Assembly (NCBI RefSeq): GCF_038446955.1
Contig: NZ_CP151803.1
Span: 496,001 to 560,000 of the forward strand
Direction of reading: 5' to 3'
Source of the DNA: Pedobacter sp. FW305-3-2-15-E-R2A2
Lineage (GTDB): Bacteria > Bacteroidota > Bacteroidia > Sphingobacteriales > Sphingobacteriaceae
Length of the DNA: 64,000 nt
Part shown: piece by piece, positions 45,136 through 55,102 of the stretch
Position numbering within the stretch: position 1 is the stretch's first letter
Layout of the letters: every line of letters begins with the position of its first letter
Made by a program: the position numbers and the translations under genes
The notes under the pieces: model-generated
Databases searched by the model: none
Told to the model about the DNA's origin: nothing
What the model saw: the letters and a program-made list of their open reading frames with translations, nothing else

Positions 45136-46917
45136 TTAAATGTTAATAAAATGCTCCATTCCCATAATGATCAGGCTATGGAGTGCCTCGTTAAATAAAT
45201 TCATTTCTGTATCACTTACAGGATACTTTCCCAGTAATAAGGATTGCACGTATAAAATATGAACAATGGAAGGAAAAACATAAGGGTCTTTAATTCCAAT
45301 CATACTTTTGACCAGTTTATTGTCTGCATTGAAACACAATACCGGCTGTATGGCTTTCTTTTTGGGTGCAAAGGCGCTAAGCGTTGCGGTGAGCGGATTG
45401 CTCGGAGAGACTGGTTGTTTTGCATTGATCTCGTCCTGAGGGGCAACATATATCGCCGGGGTGTCTTCAGGACTAAAAATCTTCAGGCTACAGCTGCAGT
45501 TTAATTTTTTTAAGACTTCAGTCGCCCGGATTTCAAAATCAGCCAGTGCAGGGTCCAGGGAAGTGTCGATTGCGTGGAAGCTGTTTAATAAGCTGCCCGG
45601 AGAGATCTGTTCGATCTTGAGACTGCTATCCAGACGTTGAATTTTTTTCAGCAGCTCCTCTTCAAAAGTGTAAGCTGCATTGATGATCAGGGTTCCCTGA
45701 GCACCGGCAATGCGGCGGACCTGTTTGAAATCGTCAATATTTGGGGTGTAGAAAATGGTATGCTCCAATTCTCTGATGTTTCTAAAGGACCGGATTCCTT
45801 TGTTTGTTTCAAATGGAAGGTCATCGATAAAGACCTGTAGAAGCTCATTGTCTTCCGCTGCAATTGCTTTGAGGTGAAGGTAATGGGTGCTGATCAGTTT
45901 CTGATAAATGTTGTGGTTAATCAGACCGATAGATTTAAGGTACGCCTTAATGGTGGTTCCGATTTCTTTTTTCGCTCCTTTTAGAGCGTCATTGTAAACC
46001 AGTGCTTCTCTGGAGGCGATGGCATCCAGTCCGTCTGCATTGAGGATACAACGAATAAAAAATGCCCATTTTGGAAGTAACCGGCAATCATCATCGCTCA
46101 GAAACATCCGTTTTAAAAATAGTTTATGGGTTTGTTTTCCACTAAATTGTGTTTTATAAGGAAGGATATAGGCCACTCCCTTAACTCCGCCATCTGAAGT
46201 TGAAATCGGGAAGGCATCTAAAAATCCGGTATTAAAGGCTTTTCTGCCAATGGCAAGCAGCTCTTCCTTCGTGGTCGCGGATTCCAGCCAAAGAGCCCCG
46301 GCTTCATTTATCCAATGGATAGTTTCTTCGTAATGAAGGTAAATCGGCATGGGCAAAGCCTCTCCGTAATATTCAAGGTTTTTGCGGAACACATCAGCCT
46401 TGAACAGGTACTTAAATTCATCTTTAGGATAAAGGATCACCTTTGATCCAATGGGACGTTCCTCTTCTATAGGGCTAATGTGGTAGGTGCCATCAGACTT
46501 TCCGGTCCACCTTACGGCAGTCTCGCTCAGCGCTGATCTGGATTCCACAATGATCTCATTGCTCACTACAAAGCAGGAGAGCAGGCCAATACCAAATTTG
46601 CCAATATAGTCTTTGGCTTCAAAAGCTTCGCGTTTGGAGCTCTCCCCGATAACGGCCAAAAATTTATGAATCTCATCTTCTTTAAGTCCGATGCCATTGT
46701 CTTCAAAGATCAGTTCAGCCCGCTTGCTATCCGGCAGGTGAATTCTGATGCAGCCTTCATGGTGTTCATCCATGGTTCGTAAAGCGGTGATGGCATCGAC
46801 CCCATTCTGAAGAAGTTCTCTTACGAACGTGTTCGGATTGCTATACAAATGTTCAGATAAAAGGGAGATCATCCCTTTTAGGTTGACCTGAAACAAGTAT
46901 TGCTGATTTTCATCCAT
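45136..46917 (-). CDS. divergent Hsp90-family ATPase (HtpG-like)
   Basis: A 593-residue member of the Hsp90/GHKL family. The N-terminal ATPase has RELLQNGVDAI (catalytic-type E34, N38, D41), DNGIGL (73-78) and the lid GKFGIGLLSCF (106-116). The middle domain keeps LPKWAFFIRCILNADGLDAIASREALV, corresponding to the SRE arginine region of HtpG. The C-terminal dimerisation part is short and divergent, so total length is about 30 residues below normal HtpG. It is clearly a paralogue rather than the housekeeping chaperone. The gene starts one base after the stop of the 828-residue Sel1-repeat gene, and a TPR-like gene follows 7 bp later. Confidence 0.9.
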   Translation of the reverse strand: MDENQQYLFQVNLKGMISLLSEHLYSNPNTFVRELLQNGVDAITALRTMDEHHEGCIRIHLPDSKRAELIFEDNGIGLKEDEIHKFLAVIGESSKREAFEAKDYIGKFGIGLLSCFVVSNEIIVESRSALSETAVRWTGKSDGTYHISPIEEERPIGSKVILYPKDEFKYLFKADVFRKNLEYYGEALPMPIYLHYEETIHWINEAGALWLESATTKEELLAIGRKAFNTGFLDAFPISTSDGGVKGVAYILPYKTQFSGKQTHKLFLKRMFLSDDDCRLLPKWAFFIRCILNADGLDAIASREALVYNDALKGAKKEIGTTIKAYLKSIGLINHNIYQKLISTHYLHLKAIAAEDNELLQVFIDDLPFETNKGIRSFRNIRELEHTIFYTPNIDDFKQVRRIAGAQGTLIINAAYTFEEELLKKIQRLDSSLKIEQISPGSLLNSFHAIDTSLDPALADFEIRATEVLKKLNCSCSLKIFSPEDTPAIYVAPQDEINAKQPVSPSNPLTATLSAFAPKKKAIQPVLCFNADNKLVKSMIGIKDPYVFPSIVHILYVQSLLLGKYPVSDTEMNLFNEALHSLIIMGMEHFINI

Positions 46918-46918
46918 A

Positions 46919-49405
46919 TTATTTCCCTTTTTTTCTACCTGTTAATTTCATTGCTCTTTCATGGCCATTGTCTGCTGCTTTTTCAAACCAATACATGGCA
47001 GTATCTTCACTTTCCTCCACGCCATCTCCCATGAGGTAGCAATTGCCAAGGTCAAACTGTGCGGTAGCATGCTCTTCCGCTGCGGCTTTATTGAGCCATT
47101 CAATGCCCTGTTCCTTGTTCATGGTTACTCCTTTGCCGTTCAGCAATAAGGACCCTGCGTAGTATTGTGCGGAGGTATTGTCACTCTGTGCTGCTTCATT
47201 GAACCAGCGGAAGGCTTCTTCATGGTTTTCTTTTACGCCGATACCATTCAGGTAACAACGTCCGGTATGGTACATCGCAACAACATAATTGTTGTTCGCA
47301 GCCATCTCATAATATTTAAATGCTTCCGAATTATTGGCCTCTACGCCAATCCCGTATTCATAACATAAGCCCAGTCCTTCATGAACAATTTCTCCCTCCG
47401 ATGCTTTCTGATAATAAGCAAAAGCTTTATCAGCCTGATCAATCTGATCGTAATCATACATATAATAATCGCCGATTTCAAGCATGGCATGAGGATAACC
47501 TGCCTCAGCAGCTTTTTCAAGCCATTGAAGGGCTTTCTCTGTATCTTTTTCTATTAGACCATGCATGTAATAGTAACCAAGTTTGTAGGCACCATAATAA
47601 TAGCCCAGGTCTGCAGCCTGCTGCATATAGCCGAAAGCTTTCTCTGCATCAAATTCAACCCCATATTCATGCTCGTAACATAAACCGAGTTCTACCATTG
47701 CTTTTGCATTGCCGCCTTCTGCTGCCTGCAGGTAATACTCCAGCGCTTTGTCCGGGTTTTCTGCGATTCCGGTACCAAAGCGATAGCAGCGGCCAACTTC
47801 AAATTGACAGTTGGCATAATTCAGCGCTGCGCCTTTCAGGTAATAAGGGAAAGCAGCTTCAGGGTCCGGGTTCTGGTTATGGTAACCATTCTCGAGGTAA
47901 GTACCTGCGGTATGAATGGCAAAAGGGTAGTCGAGATCAGCAGCCTGATTAAACAGATCGAATGCTTTTTGAGAGTTCTCTTCAATGGTGCCATCCTCAT
48001 ACATGAAGCCGAGTTCAGTCATGGAATAGGTAGAATTCAGCGCTACTCCCTTTTCAAAATATTCCTGTGCTTTTTTCTGATCCGGTTCTCCAAGAATGCC
48101 ATAGCGATAGAAACGGGCTGCATTATTTATTGCTGTCGGGAAATTCAGTGTTGCCGCCTCTTCATAATGGGAAAGGGCTGCGGTAAGGTCAGGTGTATCG
48201 GTGATGACAATGCCGGTCTCATAGAGATAGCCTAGTCTGTTTAAAACATGAGGCAATTTCTTTTCCGCTGCTTTTTTTAACAGTTCTCCTCCTTCCTGTT
48301 CATTCTTTTCTGCAAGTGTGCCTTCGATCAGGATTTCAGCCTTTTCTACCATGGCGTCTAAAGACCCGTTTTTAATGGCTTCATCGAGGTAATACATGCC
48401 TTTTTTGGCGTCAAGAACCGATGGCGCATATAGGTAAAGTAATGCCAGGCGATAAGCGGAAAAATAGCTATGGTATAAACTTCCGAGTTCAAACCAATAA
48501 ATGGCCTGGGTTACGGAATCAGTATCTACATCAGTAGGAAGGGAATGATAGCCTAAGTGGTTGGCTGCTTCTATTGTTCCGCGCTCAAAAGCCCCTTTCC
48601 ACAATTCAAAAGCTGCTTCTTGTGCAGCTGGTTCTTCAGATTGAGAGAAAATGATCGATCCCAGTCTGAACATTGCGAAATCCGCTTCATCGGTGTCAAC
48701 AAGCTGTTGATAAAGGGATTTTGCAGCTTCGATCTGCTCTGTATGGTCTAAATAATTTCCTTCAAACAGCAATACATTTTTCTTCAGTAAAGGATCGTTC
48801 GTTTCTTTGAGCGCTGCAATTAAAGCCGGAATACCATCCATTTCTCCTTTGTTGATCGCAATGTAACCCCGGTATAGTTTATTCCATACCGCATCTGAAC
48901 TGTTTAGCAAACGAAGTCCGGTCTCTTCGTCTTTTTCTAAAATCACACCATAATAAAGGAGGTACCCTTTTACAGCTATTGCAAGGTCCACCTTTTTTTC
49001 AATCGCCTTATCTAAATACAAGGCGATCTTTTCTGCATCTCTGCGTGTGCCCCTTGCTTCACGATATTGAAAGGCAATTTGTGAATAGGCAACGGGAAAA
49101 TGAGTTGCCAGTTGTTCCAGGACGCTGATGACAGTATCCAGATGGAAATTATAATCGGCTTCATCCAGATATACACTTGCTTTGAAGTCAAGGCCTCCCA
49201 TAAAAAGCATTTCATAAAGCGCAAATACCTGTTGGCTATTCGCAGGAAGAAGTCCCGTGGCATGCTCCAGAAAAGCAAATGCCTGATGCCAGGTTTCCGG
49301 ATTTTTTAGGTCATCTTTTGTGAATTTTTGCAGATCCTGAAGTAGTGGAAGGTCGCTATGCTGTGCATTTTGCTGAAAAGTAGTGTAAGTGGTTTTAAGG
49401 CTCAT
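46919..49405 (-). CDS. Sel1-repeat protein, first gene of the Hsp90-like operon
   Basis: An 828-residue cytoplasmic protein. Residues 1-180 are helical and without clear repeats. From about 190 to the C-terminus there are more than a dozen Sel1-like repeats, with the pattern A-x2-LG-x2-Y-x2-G (for example YSMTELGFMYEDGTIEENSQKAFDLFNQAADLDYPFAIHTAGTYLENG and TAQFDLGNCYLMGDGVEESEDTAMYWFEKAADNGHERAM). Such solenoids act as scaffolds for protein complexes. Its stop is one base from the Hsp90-like start, so the two proteins are translationally linked. The 590-bp upstream gap presumably holds the promoter; none was identified with confidence. Confidence 0.93.
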   Translation of the reverse strand: MSLKTTYTTFQQNAQHSDLPLLQDLQKFTKDDLKNPETWHQAFAFLEHATGLLPANSQQVFALYEMLFMGGLDFKASVYLDEADYNFHLDTVISVLEQLATHFPVAYSQIAFQYREARGTRRDAEKIALYLDKAIEKKVDLAIAVKGYLLYYGVILEKDEETGLRLLNSSDAVWNKLYRGYIAINKGEMDGIPALIAALKETNDPLLKKNVLLFEGNYLDHTEQIEAAKSLYQQLVDTDEADFAMFRLGSIIFSQSEEPAAQEAAFELWKGAFERGTIEAANHLGYHSLPTDVDTDSVTQAIYWFELGSLYHSYFSAYRLALLYLYAPSVLDAKKGMYYLDEAIKNGSLDAMVEKAEILIEGTLAEKNEQEGGELLKKAAEKKLPHVLNRLGYLYETGIVITDTPDLTAALSHYEEAATLNFPTAINNAARFYRYGILGEPDQKKAQEYFEKGVALNSTYSMTELGFMYEDGTIEENSQKAFDLFNQAADLDYPFAIHTAGTYLENGYHNQNPDPEAAFPYYLKGAALNYANCQFEVGRCYRFGTGIAENPDKALEYYLQAAEGGNAKAMVELGLCYEHEYGVEFDAEKAFGYMQQAADLGYYYGAYKLGYYYMHGLIEKDTEKALQWLEKAAEAGYPHAMLEIGDYYMYDYDQIDQADKAFAYYQKASEGEIVHEGLGLCYEYGIGVEANNSEAFKYYEMAANNNYVVAMYHTGRCYLNGIGVKENHEEAFRWFNEAAQSDNTSAQYYAGSLLLNGKGVTMNKEQGIEWLNKAAAEEHATAQFDLGNCYLMGDGVEESEDTAMYWFEKAADNGHERAMKLTGRKKGK

Positions 49406-49995
49406 TATCTTATATGGTTATTATGGAAACAATGTTTATACTGGATCGCTTTTGTTGTTAAACAACGTCGGTTAATTTGAATAAATTATTTCACATTGGA
49501 AAATAAAAATTCTTTATTCCTTTTTTTACCTGATCACAAAGCTTTGCTAGAGCAACAATTAGTCCATTTGAGAATAACAATAAAGCTTATTCGATAATAT
49601 CAGAGAAAACAGCCTGTAGTTATACATGCTAAATCTTCAGGAAGGGAACTAAGCCATTCAGATCGAGCAGGGTATGGAATGGAATAAGAAAAGCGGTGAT
49701 CGGAAAAAAAAACGTGAATATGACGGTTGTAGTTGCTTGGTTATAGGTCATTTGTAATGCAAATGAGACATAATTCCGGTATAGTAGTAATAAAAAAGGG
49801 CTCTATTCCTATAAAAAGACCTGTTTTAAAAAAATTTCTTAAAAGTGTGATAAGTGCTTGTGTATTAGTTACACTATGTTTATATTGTATCTCAGATAAG
49901 TTACAATTAACCAAATTATTTTCATCCTTAAATCTACGTCTATGTAAAGTAAGCTTAACTAACCGAAACTATTAACTATCCTAACCAAATATCTT
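49406..49995. other. 590-bp intergenic region between two divergent operons
   Basis: No gene supported. An 80-codon frame (49733-49975) has a hydrophobic stretch but no leader or family. AT-rich throughout. A weak promoter-like pair, TTG (49858-49860) and TATATTG (49881-49887), could serve susC 3. The last 40 bp are an A-rich leader typical of susC genes. Confidence 0.5.
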
Positions 49996-52900
49996 ATGTT
50001 TAAAACGATCCTAAATCTCAGAAGGAGGTCTCTCCTTTTGCTGGCCTGTCTGTTCCTATATTTTGGAGCCAGTGCCCAAGTCAAAATCTCTGGTAAAGTA
50101 ACCAGCAGTGACGACAAATTACCCATTATCGGTGCTTCAGTAAAAGTCAAGAACACGAAGGTTGGTACCCTAACCGACCCGAACGGAGTTTTTGCCATCA
50201 TTGCAAAACCTGGTGATGTGCTTTCCATTTCCTTTGTAGGTTATGCAACACGGGAAATTACATTGGGCGCGCAAAACACCATTGATGTGGTGCTTCAGCC
50301 TGATGCAAACAGTTTAAGTGAAATTGTAGTGACCGGTTATACCAGTCAGCGGAAGAAAGATTTGACCGGTTCCGTTGCCGTGGTTAACATCACCCAGCTC
50401 AAATCGCAACCCGCGGCGAGTGCAGTGGAAGCCCTTCAGGGGAAAGCTCCGGGGGTGCAGATTGTAAATGACGGTGCTCCTGGATCTACGCCGCAAATCA
50501 GGGTCCGTGGAGTAACGACCATCAATAACAATGACCCCTTATATGTGATTGATGGGGTGCCTTATGAAGGAAAACTCAGTTGGTTCAATCAAAACGATAT
50601 AGAGAGCATGCAGGTGTTAAAAGATGCCTCCTCTGCTTCTATTTATGGAGCCAGAGCCAATAACGGGGTAGTGATCATCACGACCAAAAAAGGAACACTC
50701 GGTTCGCCCAAAGTAACGTTTGACACCTATTATGGTACCCAGCGGCCAAGGAAAGGTACTTTTCCCAAAATGCTGAATCCGATGCAGTACGCCGAATACC
50801 TCTTCTCCGCTTACAGAAATGCAAATGAGGCTCCGGCCACAGGGGATAATTATGGAAATGGTGCCACACCAACACTTCCGGAATACCTGGTGGCCGGGAA
50901 GATTGCCGGACAGAAAATTACCGCTGCCGATGCAGATCCCTCAAAATATAATTATAGCCGTGATCCGGCAACATTCTATCAAATTACAAAGGCAAACCAG
51001 GAGGGAACCAATTGGTTTGATGAAATTACAAAAAATGCTCCTGTACAAAATTATCAGCTGGGGGCTTCTGGCGGCGGGGAAAATGCAACCTATAGCTTTG
51101 CCATTGGACATTTGAATCAAAAAGGAACGATTGACTACACTGGTTTTAAACGATATAATGTAAGGGCAAACACCACTTTTTCAGCCCTGGACAAAAGACT
51201 TCGTTTCGGGGAAAATATGCAGTACAGTTATTCCGAAGGCTTTGGCTTTGGGGTTAATCCAAATGTTTCAGGGGAGTACCAGGATGAAGGGAGTGCCATT
51301 AGCTGGGCTTACCGGATGAACACGATTATTCCTGTATATGACATCAAAGGTAATTTTGCGGGTAGCCGCGGAAGTCAGCTGGGAAACTCAGAGAATCCTC
51401 TGGCCTTCCTCTTTCGGGCAAAGGATAACCTGAATAAAAGCAATTTCTTCTTTGGGAATGTTTTCAGTGAGCTCGATATTGTAGATGGCCTTACCGCCAG
51501 AACAAGCTTCGGGATGCGCTATGAAAATTTTAACGGTCTGAGCATGCGTTATCCCAATCTTGAATTTTCGGAAGGTAACAATTCAAACAACCTGAATGAG
51601 TACCAGGGGTACAATACCGAGTGGACCTGGACGAATACCTTAACTTATAATAAGGTTTTTGCGGAGAAACATCGTTTAAATTTATTGGCAGGGACCGAAG
51701 CGATTCGCTCTAATACACGTCGCCTGGATGCAGGACGAAATGAGTTCTTCCTTTTAGGCGATCCCGACTACTATTACCTTGGTGGAGGTTCTAAAAATAT
51801 CAGCAATATGAGCATCGGGACCCTTGGATCTCTGTTCTCCCTGTTTGGTCGGGCTGATTATTCTTATAATGACCGTTATCTTGCCAGTGTAACCATTCGC
51901 CGTGATGGCTCTTCTAACTTCGGGCCAGAAAACAAATACGGTTATTTTCCTGCCGCAAGTGTGGCCTGGAGACTCTCAGAAGAAGGTTTTATTAAAGATA
52001 ACGCCAAGTGGATTGACGATTTTAAGTTGCGTGTAGGGTATGGAGAAACAGGAAATCAAAGGATTCCGGGATTTCAATATGCCAACCGGTTCCAATCTTC
52101 GATCATCAACTCTGCGTATAGCTTTGATGGAAATAACAATGTTACCCCCGGAGTGTGGCAAAATAACTATGAAAATCCTGCCATCAAATGGGAATCTTTA
52201 AGTTCCATCAACGTGGGGATTGATTTTACCCTCTTCAAATCAACCATCGACGGTTCATTCGACTGGTACAATAAAAAGACCAGCGACATGCTTTATCCGA
52301 TTCCTTTGCCTGCAACAGGAGTAGGGCTTGGTGCTTCACCTTTCGTGAATGTGGGCGATATGAGCAATAAAGGGATCGAGCTGACTTTGGCTTATCATTA
52401 TGGGAAAAATGACGATAAACCGTTCAAATTTGATGTAGGCGTTAACTTCTCCAAAAATGTGAACAAAATTGTGAAACTCGCGCCTGGAATTACAAAACAG
52501 CCTTATGGTACCTTCCGGACGTTACAAACAAGTATCCTGCAGGAGGGACAACCTTTCGGCTCATTCTATGGCTACGACATTCTGGGAATTTATCAGGATG
52601 CGGCAGAAATTGCCGGAAGCGCTTCTTATACAGGGGCACGTGTCGGGGGCTTTAAATTCAGAGATGTCAATGGAGACAATAAAATAGATCCGGGAGACAG
52701 GACGATTATTGGAAATCCGAATCCTGATTTTTTATATTCCCTGAATTTCAATGCTTCCTATAAGAATTTTGATATTTCCATGTTTTTCAATGGGGTTCAG
52801 GGAATTGACCTTTATGAGGCAACCCGGTATTTTACGGATTTTTCTACGTTTAATGGCGCCAAAAGTACCCGGCTTCTGGATGCCTGGAGCCCAACAAATA

Positions 52901-53229
52901 CAGGAAGTAAAATTCCTTCGGCAAACATTCGTGCTTCAGATCTGGAGTATGCATCTTCCAGTTATTATGTTCAGGACGGTAGCTTTTTACGCATGAAAAA
53001 CTTACAGATCGGTTATTCACTGCCCACAGAAAAAGTTTTTGGACCAAAATGGGGCGTAAGTAAACTGAGAATTTATGCGAGTGCCACCAATCTTTTTACG
53101 CTGACTAACTATACAGGACTGGATCCTGAAGTGAGTCAGGAAACAGAAACGTTTTCTGCTCTTGGTGTAGATCGCGGTATTTACCCAAGTCCACGTCAGT
53201 TTCTATTGGGTTTAAGTGTAGGTTTTTAA
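49996..53229 (+). CDS. SusC/RagA-type TonB-dependent transporter 3
   Basis: A 1077-residue outer-membrane receptor. The order is a signal peptide (1-28), a carboxypeptidase-regulatory-like domain (about 30-102), the SusC signature LSEIVVTGYTSQRKKDLTGSVA (VVTGY at 111-115), a plug with GKAPGVQIVND, IRVRGVTTINNNDPLYVIDG and LKDASSASIYGARANNGVVIITTKKG, and a complete barrel ending in FLLGLSVGF. The SusD gene follows after 23 bp. No regulator, enzyme or sigma gene is attached, so the substrate is unknown. Confidence 0.95.
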   Translation: MFKTILNLRRRSLLLLACLFLYFGASAQVKISGKVTSSDDKLPIIGASVKVKNTKVGTLTDPNGVFAIIAKPGDVLSISFVGYATREITLGAQNTIDVVLQPDANSLSEIVVTGYTSQRKKDLTGSVAVVNITQLKSQPAASAVEALQGKAPGVQIVNDGAPGSTPQIRVRGVTTINNNDPLYVIDGVPYEGKLSWFNQNDIESMQVLKDASSASIYGARANNGVVIITTKKGTLGSPKVTFDTYYGTQRPRKGTFPKMLNPMQYAEYLFSAYRNANEAPATGDNYGNGATPTLPEYLVAGKIAGQKITAADADPSKYNYSRDPATFYQITKANQEGTNWFDEITKNAPVQNYQLGASGGGENATYSFAIGHLNQKGTIDYTGFKRYNVRANTTFSALDKRLRFGENMQYSYSEGFGFGVNPNVSGEYQDEGSAISWAYRMNTIIPVYDIKGNFAGSRGSQLGNSENPLAFLFRAKDNLNKSNFFFGNVFSELDIVDGLTARTSFGMRYENFNGLSMRYPNLEFSEGNNSNNLNEYQGYNTEWTWTNTLTYNKVFAEKHRLNLLAGTEAIRSNTRRLDAGRNEFFLLGDPDYYYLGGGSKNISNMSIGTLGSLFSLFGRADYSYNDRYLASVTIRRDGSSNFGPENKYGYFPAASVAWRLSEEGFIKDNAKWIDDFKLRVGYGETGNQRIPGFQYANRFQSSIINSAYSFDGNNNVTPGVWQNNYENPAIKWESLSSINVGIDFTLFKSTIDGSFDWYNKKTSDMLYPIPLPATGVGLGASPFVNVGDMSNKGIELTLAYHYGKNDDKPFKFDVGVNFSKNVNKIVKLAPGITKQPYGTFRTLQTSILQEGQPFGSFYGYDILGIYQDAAEIAGSASYTGARVGGFKFRDVNGDNKIDPGDRTIIGNPNPDFLYSLNFNASYKNFDISMFFNGVQGIDLYEATRYFTDFSTFNGAKSTRLLDAWSPTNTGSKIPSANIRASDLEYASSSYYVQDGSFLRMKNLQIGYSLPTEKVFGPKWGVSKLRIYASATNLFTLTNYTGLDPEVSQETETFSALGVDRGIYPSPRQFLLGLSVGF

Positions 53230-53252
53230 TGATAAATGATAAATATATTCAT

Positions 53253-54968
53253 ATGAAAAAGATTAATTATATAATATTCAGCATATTCCTGCTTACCGCA
53301 ATGGGTTGCAGTAAGTCTTTTCTGGAAAAGAATCCCCAGGGAGAATTAGTTGGTGAACAGTTGGAAACTCAGGAAGGGGTCGAAGGATTTCTGACGGGTG
53401 CCTATTCTCTTTTGAATGGAAATGTGAACGGTACTTTCGGAAATTACGGCGCGGCACCAAGTCAGTGGTTACTGGGAGAAGTTACCTCAGATAATGCACA
53501 TAAAGGAAGTGATAACGGCGATCAGCCCAATATGAATTTATTGGAAAGACATGCGCCAACAAGTACCAATGATAACCTGGAGAACGTATGGGTCCGATGC
53601 TTTGAAGGAATCCTGCGCTGTAACAATACTTTGAAGTTTTTAAACATTGTGCAAGCCGGAGATAAAAAGTTCCAGGAAGCAAGGGCCATAGAAATTCAGG
53701 CGGAAGCGCGGGTTTTACGTGCGCACTATTATTTCTTTCTGGCCAGAATTTTTAAAAATGTACCCTTAATTACTGAAACGACGACGACAGTGGCGGTAGA
53801 CAATACACCTGATATTTATCCGGCTATTGTGAATGACCTCAAGTTTGGAGTAGACAACCTGGGTATTGTAACTTCAAAAGATCCGGTCACAAGGGTCAAC
53901 AAAGTAGTCGCACAGGCGTATTTAGGAAAGGTTTATTTGTATCAAAAGAAATATTTGGATGCTTTGCCTTTGCTGAATGCGGTAATCGCTGCGAGACCAC
54001 AGCTTGAAACTTTACCTTATACCAATAATTTTGACATCACTACAGAGAATGGACCGGAGGCGATCTTTGCGGTCCAGCATTCGGTTGGAGCAGATGGTAC
54101 GGGAGGAGAAAATGGAAATGTTGGCGACATTCTAAATTTCCCTTATGGGAACGGCTTGCCGATTACCTGTTGTGGATTTTTCCAGCCTTCTATAGATCTG
54201 GCCAATGCTTTTAAAGTGGATGCCGCAGGATTGCCTTACCTGGTAGCGCAGGATTACAGAACTAACCCTTATAAGTCTGATTTTGGCCTTAGCGATGCAG
54301 AGAAGAAGGCATATGAGTTGGACAAAAGTCTCAGGGTAGATCCCCGCATGGACTATACCATGGGGAGAAGAGGTGTCCCTTTTCATGATTGGGGAGTGAT
54401 GCAGGGCGATTCCTGGATCCGTGAACCTTCTAATGGAGGGCCTTTTGTAGCCTATAAAAATGTAATAGACGCTTCACAGGTTTCCAGTGGGACAGGTCCT
54501 GGAAATACCAATGTGACGGGTCTGAATGTAAATATCATCCGTTTGGCGGATGTGTACCTGATGGCTGCAGAATGTGAAGTGGAAGCTGGGAGTGTACCAA
54601 AGGCCTTAATGCTGGTCAACCAGGTACGTGCCAGGGCTGCAAAGTTACCGGCAAAGCAAGTAGGAGGGGTAAATGTCGCTGTCTATCAGGTAAATCCTTA
54701 CCTTTCGTTCCCAAATCAGGACTATGCGAGAAATGCAGTACGCATGGAGCGCAGACTGGAACTTGCTTTGGAAGGACATCGATTTTATGACCTGGTGCGC
54801 TGGGGGATTGCAAAGCGAACGCTGGATAGTTATTTCCAGTTTGAAGGAGATTATTTTCCTTACCTGAAGCCAGTGGTTATGGAAGACCGGGACGAGTATT
54901 TCCCGATTCCGCAAAATCAGATTGATCGTAGCCAGGGAATACTAAAACAAAACTCCGGATACAATTAA
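53253..54968 (+). CDS. SusD/RagB-type nutrient-binding lipoprotein 3
   Basis: A 571-residue lipoprotein. The ATG at 53253 is used because the signal peptide with lipobox LLTAMGC (SKSF follows) begins there; an 8-codon extension overlaps the susC stop. The family motifs are EIQAEARVLRAHYYFFLARIFKNVPLI, IIRLADVYLMAAECEVEAGSVPKALMLVNQVRARA, RRLELALEGHRFYDLVRWGIA and YFPIPQNQIDRSQG. The motif set is complete. It is longer than SusD 1 and 2, with extra loop regions in the middle. It pairs with SusC 3 and is followed by a terminator. Confidence 0.95.
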   Translation: MKKINYIIFSIFLLTAMGCSKSFLEKNPQGELVGEQLETQEGVEGFLTGAYSLLNGNVNGTFGNYGAAPSQWLLGEVTSDNAHKGSDNGDQPNMNLLERHAPTSTNDNLENVWVRCFEGILRCNNTLKFLNIVQAGDKKFQEARAIEIQAEARVLRAHYYFFLARIFKNVPLITETTTTVAVDNTPDIYPAIVNDLKFGVDNLGIVTSKDPVTRVNKVVAQAYLGKVYLYQKKYLDALPLLNAVIAARPQLETLPYTNNFDITTENGPEAIFAVQHSVGADGTGGENGNVGDILNFPYGNGLPITCCGFFQPSIDLANAFKVDAAGLPYLVAQDYRTNPYKSDFGLSDAEKKAYELDKSLRVDPRMDYTMGRRGVPFHDWGVMQGDSWIREPSNGGPFVAYKNVIDASQVSSGTGPGNTNVTGLNVNIIRLADVYLMAAECEVEAGSVPKALMLVNQVRARAAKLPAKQVGGVNVAVYQVNPYLSFPNQDYARNAVRMERRLELALEGHRFYDLVRWGIAKRTLDSYFQFEGDYFPYLKPVVMEDRDEYFPIPQNQIDRSQGILKQNSGYN

Positions 54969-54986
54969 ACAGGAAATATGATATGG

Positions 54987-55013
54987 AAAAAGGGTCTTTA
55001 TGACCCTTTTTTT
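54987..55013 (+). terminator. terminator after susD 3
   Basis: AAAAAGGGTC (54987-54996) pairs with GACCCTTTTT (55002 on), loop of 5 nt, then T-run. Confidence 0.85.
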
Positions 55014-55102
55014 GTTACAGTGAATTCTCCGAAAGGGAATCAAATAATGCTAACTTTGGTTTCTTAGCAACCATAATAATCTATAATTACGACCGCAATT
55101 AC

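Noticed and set aside
49733-49975. 80-codon plus-strand frame with one hydrophobic stretch upstream of susC 3
   Set aside because: Lies in the AT-rich promoter region, lacks an A-rich leader and has no family resemblance.
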